Positions 42,588-51,855 of a DNA stretch of 64,000 nt are shown here, in pieces (the stretch's first letter is position 1; every line of letters starts with the position of its first letter). The position numbers and the translations under genes are program-made. This stretch comes from B10-G9 sp963712165. Lineage in GTDB: Bacteria; Chloroflexota; Anaerolineae; Anaerolineales; UBA11858. Where the stretch lies: the NCBI GenBank assembly GCA_963712165.1, contig CAVQGY010000001.1, forward strand, positions 496,001 through 560,000, written 5' to 3'. The notes under the pieces were generated by a model. That model was not told the DNA's origin. It worked only from the letters and a program-made list of their open reading frames with translations, and did no database searches.

Positions 42588-43496
42588 ATGAGAGCTGCCA
42601 TGATCGGATTAGGGAAGATGGGTGCCAATATGGCCCGTCGCTTGATCCAAGGTGAACATGAAATCATTGGATACAACCGGACCGGCTCGGTGACAAGCGA
42701 TTTAGCCGCTAGTGACGGTTTGATCCCTGCCACCTCTCTGGAAGAATTGGTGGACAAGCTGCCCAGTCCTAGGATACTATGGATGATGGTTCCAGCTGGA
42801 GAACCGACCGAGACCATGATCAACACGCTTGCCCCCATGTTAACAAGGGGGGATATTCTGATCGACGGTGGAAATTCCAATTATAAGGATACGCTCAGGA
42901 ACGGGAGCACATTGAAAAAGAAGGGTATCCATCTGATAGACATTGGAACCAGTGGGGGGATCTGGGGGTTGAAAGAAGGTTATAGCCTCATGGTAGGTGG
43001 TGAGGTTGAGGCTGTAAAGGTCATCACCCCCCTATTGGAATGCTTGGCCCCCGATCCGGACTTGGGTTGGGGTCATGTAGGTCCCCTCGGATCTGGTCAT
43101 TTTGTGAAAATGATCCACAACGGGATCGAATACGGAATGATGCAGGCTTATGCTGAGGGATTTGAGATCCTCAAATCCAAAGAGGAATTTTCCCTCGACC
43201 TTCATCAAATATCAGAGATTTGGCGCTACGGCAGCGTGATCCGCTCCTGGCTTCTGGATCTAACTGCCAAAGCACTGGAAGAGAATCCCAATCTGGATGG
43301 CGTCAGGGGCTGGGTGGCTGATAGCGGAGAGGGGCGCTGGACAGTATTCGAATCCATAGACCTTGACATCCCTGCCCCCGTGATCACCGCAGCTCTCCAG
43401 GCCCGATTTGTAAGCAGAAAAGAAGAGAACTTCGCTGCTAAGATCCTCGCCTCTATGCGGGCTCAGTTTGGCGGACACGCGATCAAAAAAGATTGA
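42588..43496 (+). CDS. gnd: 6-Phosphogluconate dehydrogenase (decarboxylating), short type
   Basis: Oxidises 6-phosphogluconate to ribulose 5-phosphate and CO2. At 302 residues it is the short form (about 300 residues, versus 470 for E. coli). The Rossmann GLGKMGANMARRL is followed by GYNRTGSV, where an Arg-Thr after the second strand often means NADP preference, though short forms are often NAD-linked. The catalytic Lys-His region reads GHFVKMIHNGIEYGMMQAYAEG. It is the first gene of a gnd-SDR-zwf operon. Confidence 0.93.
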   Translation: MRAAMIGLGKMGANMARRLIQGEHEIIGYNRTGSVTSDLAASDGLIPATSLEELVDKLPSPRILWMMVPAGEPTETMINTLAPMLTRGDILIDGGNSNYKDTLRNGSTLKKKGIHLIDIGTSGGIWGLKEGYSLMVGGEVEAVKVITPLLECLAPDPDLGWGHVGPLGSGHFVKMIHNGIEYGMMQAYAEGFEILKSKEEFSLDLHQISEIWRYGSVIRSWLLDLTAKALEENPNLDGVRGWVADSGEGRWTVFESIDLDIPAPVITAALQARFVSRKEENFAAKILASMRAQFGGHAIKKD

Positions 43497-43521
43497 TCAT
43501 TTATCATAAGGACTCAAAACA

Positions 43522-44229
43522 ATGAGTGAAAGGCAGGTAGTACTGATAACCGGTCCGACCGGTAACCTGGGAAGCGCAGTAATCCGGCAATTCCTTCCTG
43601 ATAACCCGCATTTTATCCTGCTCGATCGTGACCCAGACCGGCAGATAGATCGGTATCCCGATCTGGCCTCTTCTCCCGATCACCTGCTGATCTCGGATGT
43701 GGATCTAACAAATAGGACAGCGGTTGAAGAGGCGGTGAAAAAAGGGATAAAAACCTACAACAGGATTGACTGCTTGATCCACACAGCAGGAGGATTTCAA
43801 ATAGGCGAAACCGTGGCTGAGATCACAGAAGATTCCTGGGAATACTTGATGGATCTCAATTTAAAAACCACTTTGAACATCACCAGGGCTGTTATTCCAG
43901 TAATGGTTGAGAGAAATTATGGAAAGATCATCACAATCGGAGCAAAGCCTGCCTTTCAAGGGAAAGCCAGGATGGGGGCTTATAGCGCTTCTAAGGCAGC
44001 AGTACTGCGCTTGACAGAAACCATGTCGGCAGAATTGAAATCGCTGGGTATCAATGTCAACTGTGTCATACCCGGCACGATAGATACACCCCAGAACAGG
44101 TTGGCAATGCCAAATGCAGATACTTCCCGCTGGGTTAGTCCGGATTCCCTTGCCGGAGTGATACACTTCTTATGCTCATCTGCAGCCAGAGATATTCACG
44201 GCGCAGCCATACCAGTATTTGGAATGTAA
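43522..44229 (+). CDS. Short-chain dehydrogenase/reductase
   Basis: A 235-residue classical SDR: cofactor loop TGPTGNLG (residues about 10-17), catalytic YSASKAA (Tyr about residue 154), and an upstream KIITIGAKPAF strand where the usual catalytic Ser is replaced by Gly-Ala-Lys. The substrate is unknown. Its place between gnd and zwf (25 bp and 3 bp gaps) suggests a part in sugar-acid metabolism or a related redox step. The missing Ser should be noted when assigning activity. Confidence 0.86.
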   Translation: MSERQVVLITGPTGNLGSAVIRQFLPDNPHFILLDRDPDRQIDRYPDLASSPDHLLISDVDLTNRTAVEEAVKKGIKTYNRIDCLIHTAGGFQIGETVAEITEDSWEYLMDLNLKTTLNITRAVIPVMVERNYGKIITIGAKPAFQGKARMGAYSASKAAVLRLTETMSAELKSLGINVNCVIPGTIDTPQNRLAMPNADTSRWVSPDSLAGVIHFLCSSAARDIHGAAIPVFGM

Positions 44230-44232
44230 TCA

Positions 44233-45720
44233 ATGGAAATCAGTCATCCCACCACAATTCTTATATTTGGAGCTTCAGGTGATCTCACCCAGAGGAAGCT
44301 GGTTCCTGCCCTATATAACCTCTATAAGAAAAATCGCCTTCGGGAAGTCTCCCTGATAGGAACCAGCCGCTCGTCATTCAGCCATGAAGCATTTCGAGAT
44401 CGGCTGCTCAATGGACTGGAACGTTTCAGTCCAGGATCTTATGAGAAGGACAGTTGGGATAGATTCTCTCAAAGGATCTTTTATCAGAAAGGGAACCTGG
44501 CTGAATTGGAGGATTACAGAAAACTCTCCGAACTGATGTTATCACTGGAGGATCAGCCCAGCAATCGATTGTATTACCTGGCCATATCCCCCGAGTTTTA
44601 CCATCAGACCATAAAGAACCTGGGAGATTCCGGGCTAGCAGCAGAGGAAAGAGCCTCAGATGCCCCCTGGAGGCATGTCATCATCGAAAAGCCTTTCGGC
44701 ACAGACCTGCAAACTGCCCAGGATCTGAATCAGCAGGTCCATGAGGTTTTCTCGGAGGACCAGGTCTACAGGATCGACCACTACCTGGGCAAGGAAACAG
44801 CCCAGAATATACTTTTCTTTCGTTTTGCGAATACAATCTTCGAACCTGTCTGGGATCGCAGGTATATAGACAATGTGCAGATCACTGTTGCCGAGAGCAT
44901 CGATGTCGGCCACCGGGCGGGTTATTATGATAAAGCAGGTATTCTGAGAGATATGTTCCAGAATCACTTATTTCAACTGCTCTCATTGGTTGCTATGGAG
45001 GCACCAGCCTCGTTCAACGCTGATGCTATTCGGAATGAGCGGGTTAAATTACTGCGATCCATCCGCCCTTTGGCAAGAGAGGATTCAGTAGCAGGTCAAT
45101 ATCTGGGATACTGCTCAGCCAAGGGTGTGGCAGAATACAGCCGAACTCCTACATATGCTGCTCTGAAACTATACGTGGATAACTGGCGCTGGAAAGGCGT
45201 GCCCTTCTACTTGCGGTCTGGCAAATCACTGGAGCGTAAAGCTACCGAAATTACCGTCGAGTTCCAGCGACCACCCCATTTGATGTTCGGCCTCTCAAAG
45301 CCTGAGGAGATCACCCCCAATATTCTCTCGATTTGCATCCAGCCAGACGAGGGTATCCACCTCAAATTCCAGGCCAAAGAACCGGGATCAGAACAGAACA
45401 CACTGCCAGTGAATATGGAGTTCCATTATCAGCGCTTCTTAGACGGCGCCGAACTACCAGGCGAATATGAACGCTTGTTAAATGAGGCCATGGCCGGAGA
45501 TCCCTCTCTCTTTACCCGGGCTGACGCCATCGAGACTGCCTGGTCAATTATCGATCCTCTTATCCGCTCCTTTGATGACCCAAGCTCAGAAGATCTGTCA
45601 GTTTATGATCCTGGTTCATGGGGACCATCCGAAGCTGATGAACTCCTCGATCGGGATGGGAGAAGCTGGCATATGGATTGCGGTATGCACGAGGATTGCA
45701 TTGAATCTACGCTTGGATAG
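44233..45720 (+). CDS. zwf: Glucose-6-phosphate 1-dehydrogenase
   Basis: First enzyme of the oxidative pentose-phosphate pathway. The 495 residues show the cofactor loop FGASGDLTQRKLVPALYNL, EKPFGTD, the active-site signature RIDHYLGKE (about residues 180-188), and the C-terminal substrate domain. It follows the SDR by 3 bp. With gnd two genes upstream, this operon supplies NADPH and pentoses. No pgl (lactonase) is present in the cluster. Confidence 0.96.
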   Translation: MEISHPTTILIFGASGDLTQRKLVPALYNLYKKNRLREVSLIGTSRSSFSHEAFRDRLLNGLERFSPGSYEKDSWDRFSQRIFYQKGNLAELEDYRKLSELMLSLEDQPSNRLYYLAISPEFYHQTIKNLGDSGLAAEERASDAPWRHVIIEKPFGTDLQTAQDLNQQVHEVFSEDQVYRIDHYLGKETAQNILFFRFANTIFEPVWDRRYIDNVQITVAESIDVGHRAGYYDKAGILRDMFQNHLFQLLSLVAMEAPASFNADAIRNERVKLLRSIRPLAREDSVAGQYLGYCSAKGVAEYSRTPTYAALKLYVDNWRWKGVPFYLRSGKSLERKATEITVEFQRPPHLMFGLSKPEEITPNILSICIQPDEGIHLKFQAKEPGSEQNTLPVNMEFHYQRFLDGAELPGEYERLLNEAMAGDPSLFTRADAIETAWSIIDPLIRSFDDPSSEDLSVYDPGSWGPSEADELLDRDGRSWHMDCGMHEDCIESTLG

Positions 45721-45788
45721 TCCCTAACCAAAATCATATTGCTTATTTCCCATCTAACTCACTTAGCAGAGGGCAATTCCAGCTATGA

Positions 45789-45794
45789 TATAAT
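45789..45794 (+). promoter_or_regulatory. -10 box of the tmRNA promoter
   Basis: TATAAT ends 9 bases before the mature 5' end of tmRNA. No convincing -35 at 17 nt is seen. Confidence 0.55.
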
Positions 45795-45803
45795 ACTTTT
45801 ACT

Positions 45804-46201
45804 GGGGATGACAGGCTTCGACGGAGGAGCTTGGCCCCGGATTGCGAGCCGAGAGGCGCCGTTCTCGTTAAATCAGCGCAAAACTTTAAGTGCCAACCGC
45901 ACTGACTATGCTGCTCTTCCCCTCGCTGCATAAGCCTGGGTAAGGACAGACGATTGCCTCGATGCAATCTCGTTCATCTCCTTCAAACTCCTGCTGGAGG
46001 AGCGTGAACGTCAGAAAGCAGGAGTGCGGCCGGATGACGTCGCTGGTCCGGCTCAAGTGGGACTTTCGGGTTCCAGCGGCTAATCAGCAGATACTTTGGG
46101 CAGTTGTAGTCCTGCTGATGAAAACTAACAGTTGCCTACGCTTGTAGACATCCGAGTGGTTAAATCTTTCGGACGCGGGTTCGATTCCCGCCATCTCCAC
46201 C
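45804..46201 (+). ncRNA. ssrA: Transfer-messenger RNA (tmRNA)
   Basis: Rescues stalled ribosomes by adding a degradation tag. The 5' end GGGGATG pairs with CATCTCC near the 3' end (seven pairs, one G-U) to form the acceptor stem. A T-arm GGTTCGATTCCC follows the tRNA-like pattern. The tag frame begins GCC AAC CGC and encodes ANRTDYAALPLAA before TAA at about 45931-45933; the LAA end is the usual ClpXP signal. The 3' CCA is not fully encoded: the genomic sequence after the discriminator A reads CCT. Confidence 0.97.
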
Positions 46202-46205
46202 TCAT

Positions 46206-46241
46206 AAATGGCCTTCCCTCTTTGGTTAGGCCATTTCTTTT
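46206..46241 (+). terminator. Intrinsic terminator after tmRNA
   Basis: An 8-bp stem (46206-46213 with 46229-46236), then C and four Ts. Confidence 0.8.
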
Positions 46242-46339
46242 ACCAGGATCCTTTTTCGGTTCATGCTAATATCTCGACTTCTTTAAGAAGGGCTCCCTCC
46301 CCCAGTATATTTACCCAAAAAAATCCTCCTATCAGAATA

Positions 46340-46348
46340 TGTTATAAT
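46340..46348 (+). promoter_or_regulatory. Extended -10 promoter next to the start codon
   Basis: TG-T-TATAAT (46343-46348). The ATG of the next gene is 10 bases after the -10 box, which points to a leaderless or nearly leaderless mRNA. Confidence 0.55.
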
Positions 46349-46357
46349 CAAATCATT

Positions 46358-46807
46358 ATGACAGAGTCACTGCCGGATCTTCGGGAGACCATTTCCCTCG
46401 AACAAGTAGAAGTAAATAATACAGATCCCGCGAAAAACCAGAACAAGATTGGTCTAATTATCGGCGGCATTATCCTGCTGGGACTGATTATTACAGGTCT
46501 GGTCTTTCTACTTCAACCGGGGACAGACACTGCCCGTGTTCGAGATGTCTTCATCATTTTCATGGCACTCGAGTTCCTTCTGATCGGGATCGTATTGATC
46601 ATCCTGATCGTACAGCTGGCCCGATTGACTTTGCTGCTTCAAAACGAGATCAAGCCCATTCTTGACTCTACCAGTGAAACAGCCAACACATTAAAAGGGA
46701 CTACGCAATTCTTAAGTGAGCATCTTGTTGAGCCTGTGCTAAAAATGAACCAATATATGGCAGGTTTTAGCAAACTTGCAAGTATGATCAAATCTAATAA
46801 AAAATAG
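46358..46807 (+). CDS. Hypothetical membrane protein with two transmembrane helices
   Basis: Read from ATG 46358 it has 149 residues, with helices near 30-50 (IGLIIGGIILLGLIITGLVFLL) and 60-90, then a cytoplasmic-looking amphipathic tail with NEIKPILDSTSETANTLKGTTQFLSEHL. That tail resembles DUF948-like proteins. An in-frame ATG 150 bases upstream overlaps the tmRNA terminator and is unlikely. It lies 30 bp before the YtxH-like gene. Confidence 0.75.
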   Translation: MTESLPDLRETISLEQVEVNNTDPAKNQNKIGLIIGGIILLGLIITGLVFLLQPGTDTARVRDVFIIFMALEFLLIGIVLIILIVQLARLTLLLQNEIKPILDSTSETANTLKGTTQFLSEHLVEPVLKMNQYMAGFSKLASMIKSNKK

Positions 46808-46837
46808 GACTTTCCAACTATTCTAGGAGTGTGATTT

Positions 46838-47197
46838 ATGTCTGACAATAATAATGAATTTGGTGCCTTTATGTCGGGTTTGTTACTTGGTGGAATTGCT
46901 GGCGCTATCACGGCGCTGCTTTTAGCTCCACAATCTGGGGAAGAAACCAGGAAAGTCATCATTGAAAAGAGCATGGAGATCAAGGATAAAGCCCTGGAAA
47001 CCGTAGATGAAGCACGTGTTCGGGCTGAAAAAGCAGCAGATGATGCACGGATCGCAGCTCAGGAATACACCCAGAAACTCCAGGACCAGGCCAAAAGCCT
47101 CCAGGAGCAGGGTCGCGTTATCCTGGAAGAGCAGAAACAGAAGATCGAAAAAGTTACCAAAGGTGGGAAAAAGGATAAAGGTGAGGCAAAAGCCTGA
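46838..47197 (+). CDS. YtxH domain-containing protein
   Basis: A 119-residue protein with one N-terminal glycine-rich membrane helix (GAFMSGLLLGGIAGAITALLLAPQSGEETR), the YtxH hallmark, followed by a long charged coiled-coil tail rich in Lys, Glu, Ala and Gln. Members are linked to general stress in Bacillus. It is in an operon with the preceding membrane protein. Confidence 0.88.
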   Translation: MSDNNNEFGAFMSGLLLGGIAGAITALLLAPQSGEETRKVIIEKSMEIKDKALETVDEARVRAEKAADDARIAAQEYTQKLQDQAKSLQEQGRVILEEQKQKIEKVTKGGKKDKGEAKA

Positions 47198-47217
47198 TCT
47201 CCATCTTATATAAATTT

Positions 47218-47243
47218 AAGACCCGCCGTTAAAGGTGGGTCTT
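47218..47243 (+). terminator. Stem-loop terminator after the YtxH gene
   Basis: A 10-bp stem (47218-47227 with 47234-47243, one G-T), 6-nt loop, and a T-rich but mixed tail. It also lies downstream of the convergent nnr gene. Confidence 0.7.
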
Positions 47244-47258
47244 ATGATTTAAATCCTC

Positions 47259-48815
47259 TTATCCGAATTCTGCCAGTGTTTGGCCGATCATCTCAGAGAT
47301 ATCTCCGGCCAGGACTGCTGCCGGACTACCTGTTAGTTCCGCTGCCAATCTGCCAGATCGAGCATGCAGCCAAGAGCCGGCAGCTGCAGCCTCAAAGCTA
47401 TCCACTCCCTGGGCTATCAACCCACAAAGGATCCCGGACAACACATCCCCGCTCCCAGCCCGGGCCAGGGAAGGATCCGCCCCTATCAGGATTCGGGTTT
47501 CACCCCCAGGCTTGGCAATCACAGTATGGGCGCCTTTTAACAAGACGATCTGACCCCACTCACCGGCGAATTTTTCTGCGATCCCAACCCTCTGCGCCTG
47601 GACCTCTTCTATACTGAGTCCACATAAGGCAGCCATTTCACCAGGATGAGGGGTTAACACCGTTCCAGCCGGCAGCCTTTCAGGCCAACCCTTTATATTG
47701 GAAAGAAGCCTCAATCCATCAGCATCAATGACCAGCGGAGGTAAATTCTCCTGCCTGATGAATTCCTCCAGAAATCGAAAAGTACATTCTGCCAATCCTA
47801 GCCCTGGACCGATCAAACAGGTAGTTGCCCTTCCCAGAGCCAACCTGACGCTGGAAAGATCCGAATCCCGGATTGCGCCTCCCTTGTCATCCATGACCAC
47901 CCAGGTTGCTTCAGGAAAATTCTCGACCACCCCGCAATAGATCGCTTCAGGAACTGCCATGGTCACCAAGCCAGCGCCGATCCGGTATGCAGAGAGTCCC
48001 GCCAGGGTTGCCGCTCCTGGATAAGGCAGGGATCCTGCGATGATCAGACTTGTTCCAAAGGTTCCCTTGTGGGCGTCTAGCGGCCGCTCTGGGATAACTC
48101 CCCGGACCCAATCCTTTTCGATCACGCGTCTTTTTATTTCTTTCCATTCAGGTAGCTCACCTGGCAAACCGATATCAACCAACTCCAACTCACCCACAGA
48201 GTTATAAGCCGGGAATTTTAACAAGCCTTGTTTGATCGCCGCCATTACTACTGTCAGATCCGCTGCAATACAGGAAGGCGATACCAGGCCGGTATCACAA
48301 TCAACCCCAGATGGGCAATCAACAGCTACGACGATGGGTTTTATCTCCGCCTGGAGAATCAACTCCTTGGCCATCCTGAGCAGCTGGTCCAGGGGTTCTC
48401 TCAGAGGAAGCTTGATACCTGTGCCCAGCACACCATCCAGAAGGACATCCACCTCCTGGATCTTCTTGGAGATCGGAGCGGTCAGTTTTTCCGGAATGTC
48501 GGCCACAAAAAGTTCCCCTCCCCTCTCTAGGAACCGCTTCAGAAGCGGATCCTGTCTGTCCCGATCCCGAACCAACACAGCCGCCCCAGACCAGCCCCAT
48601 CTCATCAAATAATCCAGAGCCACTAACCCATCACCGCCATTATTCCCAGATCCGACCAGAGCTAAGATCGAGGTCTTTCCAGCGGCATAATATCTTTGGT
48701 GAATGACCTCAGCCAGTCCTTTTCCAGCCTCTTCCATCATCTCAGCATAGGAATGACCAGCGCGGTCGGCAGCCTTTTCAACAGCCACCATTTCCTGCAC
48801 AGATAGATATTTCAT
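47259..48815 (-). CDS. nnr: Bifunctional NAD(P)HX epimerase/dehydratase
   Basis: Repairs hydrated NAD(P)H. The 518-residue protein is the usual fusion: an N-terminal YjeF_N epimerase (ALVGSGNNGGDGL, then VAVDCPSGVDCDTG, about residues 1-215) and a C-terminal ADP-dependent dehydratase with a ribokinase-like fold (KGTFGTSLIIAGS, PLVIDADGLRLL, LTPHPGEMAAL, and the anion-hole GSGDVLSGIL). I chose ATG 48815 (AGGA upstream); an in-frame ATG 48 bases upstream is less likely. Confidence 0.94.
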   Translation of the reverse strand: MKYLSVQEMVAVEKAADRAGHSYAEMMEEAGKGLAEVIHQRYYAAGKTSILALVGSGNNGGDGLVALDYLMRWGWSGAAVLVRDRDRQDPLLKRFLERGGELFVADIPEKLTAPISKKIQEVDVLLDGVLGTGIKLPLREPLDQLLRMAKELILQAEIKPIVVAVDCPSGVDCDTGLVSPSCIAADLTVVMAAIKQGLLKFPAYNSVGELELVDIGLPGELPEWKEIKRRVIEKDWVRGVIPERPLDAHKGTFGTSLIIAGSLPYPGAATLAGLSAYRIGAGLVTMAVPEAIYCGVVENFPEATWVVMDDKGGAIRDSDLSSVRLALGRATTCLIGPGLGLAECTFRFLEEFIRQENLPPLVIDADGLRLLSNIKGWPERLPAGTVLTPHPGEMAALCGLSIEEVQAQRVGIAEKFAGEWGQIVLLKGAHTVIAKPGGETRILIGADPSLARAGSGDVLSGILCGLIAQGVDSFEAAAAGSWLHARSGRLAAELTGSPAAVLAGDISEMIGQTLAEFG

Positions 48816-48977
48816 AGCCGATCCTGATTGCATTCTATTAAGTGTAGTGTACCAGACATACAACAGGGCAGATTATCAGCTTCTACTACCAGAAACGGGT
48901 CCCTTTTTTGTCCTTTTTTAGCCGCGGCAAATCGGATCGGAGGGAGCAAGGTTGGCTAAAGTACCCGTTCCCCACTA

Positions 48978-48986
48978 TGGTATAAT
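48978..48986 (+). promoter_or_regulatory. Extended -10 promoter of the ABC transporter operon
   Basis: TGG-TATAAT (TATAAT at 48981-48986), 51 bases upstream of the ATPase start. Confidence 0.5.
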
Positions 48987-49037
48987 CCCTCCCATCCAAG
49001 AAAAAAAATGTTGTGTTTAGACACTGTTGAGGGAAAT

Positions 49038-50552
49038 ATGGAGCCAATCCTCGAGCTAAAAGGAATAACAAAAAGTTTTCCAGGTGTTTTAGCCAATGAC
49101 AAAATCAATCTCACGCTGAATAAGGGTGAGATTCATGCTTTATTGGGAGAAAATGGAGCCGGGAAATCCACTCTGATGAATGTTCTCTATGGCTTGTATG
49201 CGCCTGATGAGGGAGATATATTTGTTAAAGGGAAAAAGATCCAGGTCAGCTCCCCCCGGGATGCAATCGCTCAAGGTATCGGCATGGTCCATCAGCACTT
49301 TATGCTTGTCCCGGTTTTTACCGTGACTGAAAACGTCATGCTCGGTGATGAGACTCTCCGGAGAAATGGATTATTGGACCGGAAAACCCCCGCCGCCCGC
49401 ATCGAGGAGATCTCCACTGATTTCGGCTTGGAAGTCGATCCAAGCGCCTATATCCGCGACCTACCCGTTGGTGTACAGCAGCGGGTGGAGATCATCAAGC
49501 TGCTATACCGCCAGGCAGATATCCTGATCCTGGATGAACCCACAGCAGTCTTGACCCCTCAAGAAGTAGATGAGTTGTTCAGCATCATGCGCTCCCTGGT
49601 CGAGAGTGGCAAATCGATCATTTTCATCACTCACAAACTGCGAGAGGTCTTAACCTTTGCAGACCGCATCACAGTTATCCGGGGTGGAAAAGTAGTTGGC
49701 ACAACCACCCCTGCTGAAGCGGATCAGAATATACTGGCTTCCATGATGGTAGGTAGAGATGTCTCCCTTGAAGTCGATAAAAATCCAGCCAAGGTCAAGG
49801 ATGTTGTTCTCGAAGCTAAGGACCTGGTTGTGCTGGATGATCTCAAACAAATTGCAGTAAAAAGTGTCAGCTTTAACGTTCATGGGGGAGAGATACTGGG
49901 AATTGCCGGCGTGCAAGGCAATGGGCAGACAGAACTTGTGAGAGCGATCACGGGACTGAACCATCCCATCTCCGGTACCTTAAAATTGCTTGGCAATGAT
50001 ATATCCAAAGCAAATCCGCGAACCATCACAGAGATCGGTTCTGCTCATATCCCTGAGGATCGCCAGCAGGATGGATTGGTCCTTACCTCAACGATCGCCG
50101 ACAATTTGGTCCTCAACACCTACTACCTGGACCCGTTCGCAAAGAACGTTTTCATTCAAGAGGACAAGATCCTGGAAAATGCGGAATTGATCATTAAGAA
50201 TTTTGATGTACGTACACCAAGTCCATTAATTCCGGTTGGCTCTCTCTCCGGTGGAAATCAGCAGAAGGTCATCGTTGGGCGGGAATTCTCCCGACCTATT
50301 CAATTCCTGGTTGCCTCCCAACCAACCCGCGGGTTGGATGTTGGCTCCATAGAGTATATCCATAACCGCCTGCTTGAAAAGAGAGATGCTGGGGTAGCGA
50401 TCCTTCTGGTATCAACAGAACTGGATGAGATCCTGGAATTATCAGACCGCATCGCGGTTATGTTCGCAGGTGAGATAATCGCCATCTTGGACGCTGAAGG
50501 AGCCACAAAAGAGCAGATTGGTTTATTGATGGCAGGAGTAAAACAAGCTTGA
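49038..50552 (+). CDS. Nucleoside-type ABC transporter ATPase (two NBDs)
   Basis: A 504-residue ATPase with two nucleotide-binding domains, as in NupA/YufO and rbsA-type importers. The first has Walker A GENGAGKST and signature LPVGVQQRVEII, with Walker B LILDEPTAVL. The second has a degenerate P-loop (GVQGNGQTE) and signature LSGGNQQKVIVGRE. Read from ATG 49038 (GAGGG upstream). Two permease genes follow; the system should import a nucleoside or related compound in known members. A BMP-family binding protein is not found next to it in this window. Confidence 0.9.
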   Translation: MEPILELKGITKSFPGVLANDKINLTLNKGEIHALLGENGAGKSTLMNVLYGLYAPDEGDIFVKGKKIQVSSPRDAIAQGIGMVHQHFMLVPVFTVTENVMLGDETLRRNGLLDRKTPAARIEEISTDFGLEVDPSAYIRDLPVGVQQRVEIIKLLYRQADILILDEPTAVLTPQEVDELFSIMRSLVESGKSIIFITHKLREVLTFADRITVIRGGKVVGTTTPAEADQNILASMMVGRDVSLEVDKNPAKVKDVVLEAKDLVVLDDLKQIAVKSVSFNVHGGEILGIAGVQGNGQTELVRAITGLNHPISGTLKLLGNDISKANPRTITEIGSAHIPEDRQQDGLVLTSTIADNLVLNTYYLDPFAKNVFIQEDKILENAELIIKNFDVRTPSPLIPVGSLSGGNQQKVIVGREFSRPIQFLVASQPTRGLDVGSIEYIHNRLLEKRDAGVAILLVSTELDEILELSDRIAVMFAGEIIAILDAEGATKEQIGLLMAGVKQA

Positions 50553-50603
50553 TCCAGCCACACCCATAATCAGGTTCCAGATCATATAGTAAGGATTGGA
50601 TCT

Positions 50604-51854
50604 ATGAGTGACAAAGAGAAAAAACAACAGACCAAGCTACTGGACGCAGGCAAGATATTCTTAGAGGAAGTCTCCAAAAGCAACCTGACAGTTACGATTT
50701 TGGCTATCATCTCTGGATTGATCCTGGGAGGATTGCTGGTGGCAGTAACCACAGAAGAGGTATATCAAGCCTTTGGTGATTCCTTCTGGCAGGGGATCAA
50801 AAGGGCGGCCGAAGCTGCCTGGACTACCTATCAAGCTCTGTTTTTTGGCTCGGTAGGAAATCCATCCAAGATCATTGCCGCCTTCCAGAGCGGTGAGTTA
50901 GAGCAGATCCGACGGGCAGCAAACCCCTTCTTTGAAAGCTTGGTAGTTTCCACTCCATATATCTTTGCAGGTCTGGCGGTCGCACTTGGCTTCCGGGTAG
51001 GATTATTCAACATTGGTGCTGAAGGCCAGCTATTTATCGGCGCAGCAACCACAGTTGCTGCAGCTATTTATTTGGAAGGCTTGCCCGCCATTATTCATAT
51101 TCCGATCTCCCTTTTGGCGGGTTTCCTGGGAGGAGGTTTATGGGGTTTCATCCCCGGCTTGTTAAAAGCAACCACCGGAGGTCATGAGGTGATCAACACG
51201 ATCATGATGAACTATATCGCCTTCCGGCTCAGTGAATATCTACTGCGAGGTCCTCTGAAAAATCCGGATGGGTTCATTCCAGTCAGCGCTCCCATTCAGG
51301 AATCTGCGAAACTACCACAATTATTTGAGTCCCCCATTCGATTTCACATCGGCTTTTTCATCGCGCTATTCATTGCCTATCTGGTTTATCTATTTCTATT
51401 CAAAACTACCTGGGGTTATACTCTCAGAACAGTCGGTGCAAACCCCCGGGCGGCCAAGTATGCTGGCATGAGCATCGTTAGAAGTACAGTCATCGCCATG
51501 TTCCTGTCAGGTGGATTGGCCGGCCTTGCGGGAGCCAACGAAGTACTGGGCGTCAATCATAACCTGGCACTGGCTTTTGCCTCCGGTTATGGTTTCGATT
51601 CAATTGCCCTGGCACTGCTGGGAAAAAGCCACCCTCTTGGAGTGGTGCTGGCAGCGATCATGTTCGGGTTCTTGCGTAATGGCGCCATCCAGATGCAGGT
51701 GCTGGCAGGTATACCGGTTGACATCATATCGATCTTGCAGGCATTTATCCTGGCCTTTATCGCCGCTCCAGCGATAATCCGGACTGTTTATAGGTTGAAA
51801 GAACCTGACATCGATCTTGACGCTGTCACTCTTCGCGGTTGGGGAGGTAACTGA
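50604..51854 (+). CDS. Nucleoside-type ABC transporter permease 1
   Basis: A 416-residue integral membrane subunit of the BPD_transp_2 family (NupB/YufP). It has an N-terminal helix, a long loop, and eight or more further helices with the family motifs VALGFRVGLFNIGAEGQLFIGA and GANPRAAKYAGMSIVR. It ends 1 bp before the second permease gene starts. It pairs with that protein to form the channel. Confidence 0.9.
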   Translation: MSDKEKKQQTKLLDAGKIFLEEVSKSNLTVTILAIISGLILGGLLVAVTTEEVYQAFGDSFWQGIKRAAEAAWTTYQALFFGSVGNPSKIIAAFQSGELEQIRRAANPFFESLVVSTPYIFAGLAVALGFRVGLFNIGAEGQLFIGAATTVAAAIYLEGLPAIIHIPISLLAGFLGGGLWGFIPGLLKATTGGHEVINTIMMNYIAFRLSEYLLRGPLKNPDGFIPVSAPIQESAKLPQLFESPIRFHIGFFIALFIAYLVYLFLFKTTWGYTLRTVGANPRAAKYAGMSIVRSTVIAMFLSGGLAGLAGANEVLGVNHNLALAFASGYGFDSIALALLGKSHPLGVVLAAIMFGFLRNGAIQMQVLAGIPVDIISILQAFILAFIAAPAIIRTVYRLKEPDIDLDAVTLRGWGGN

Positions 51855-51855
51855 T

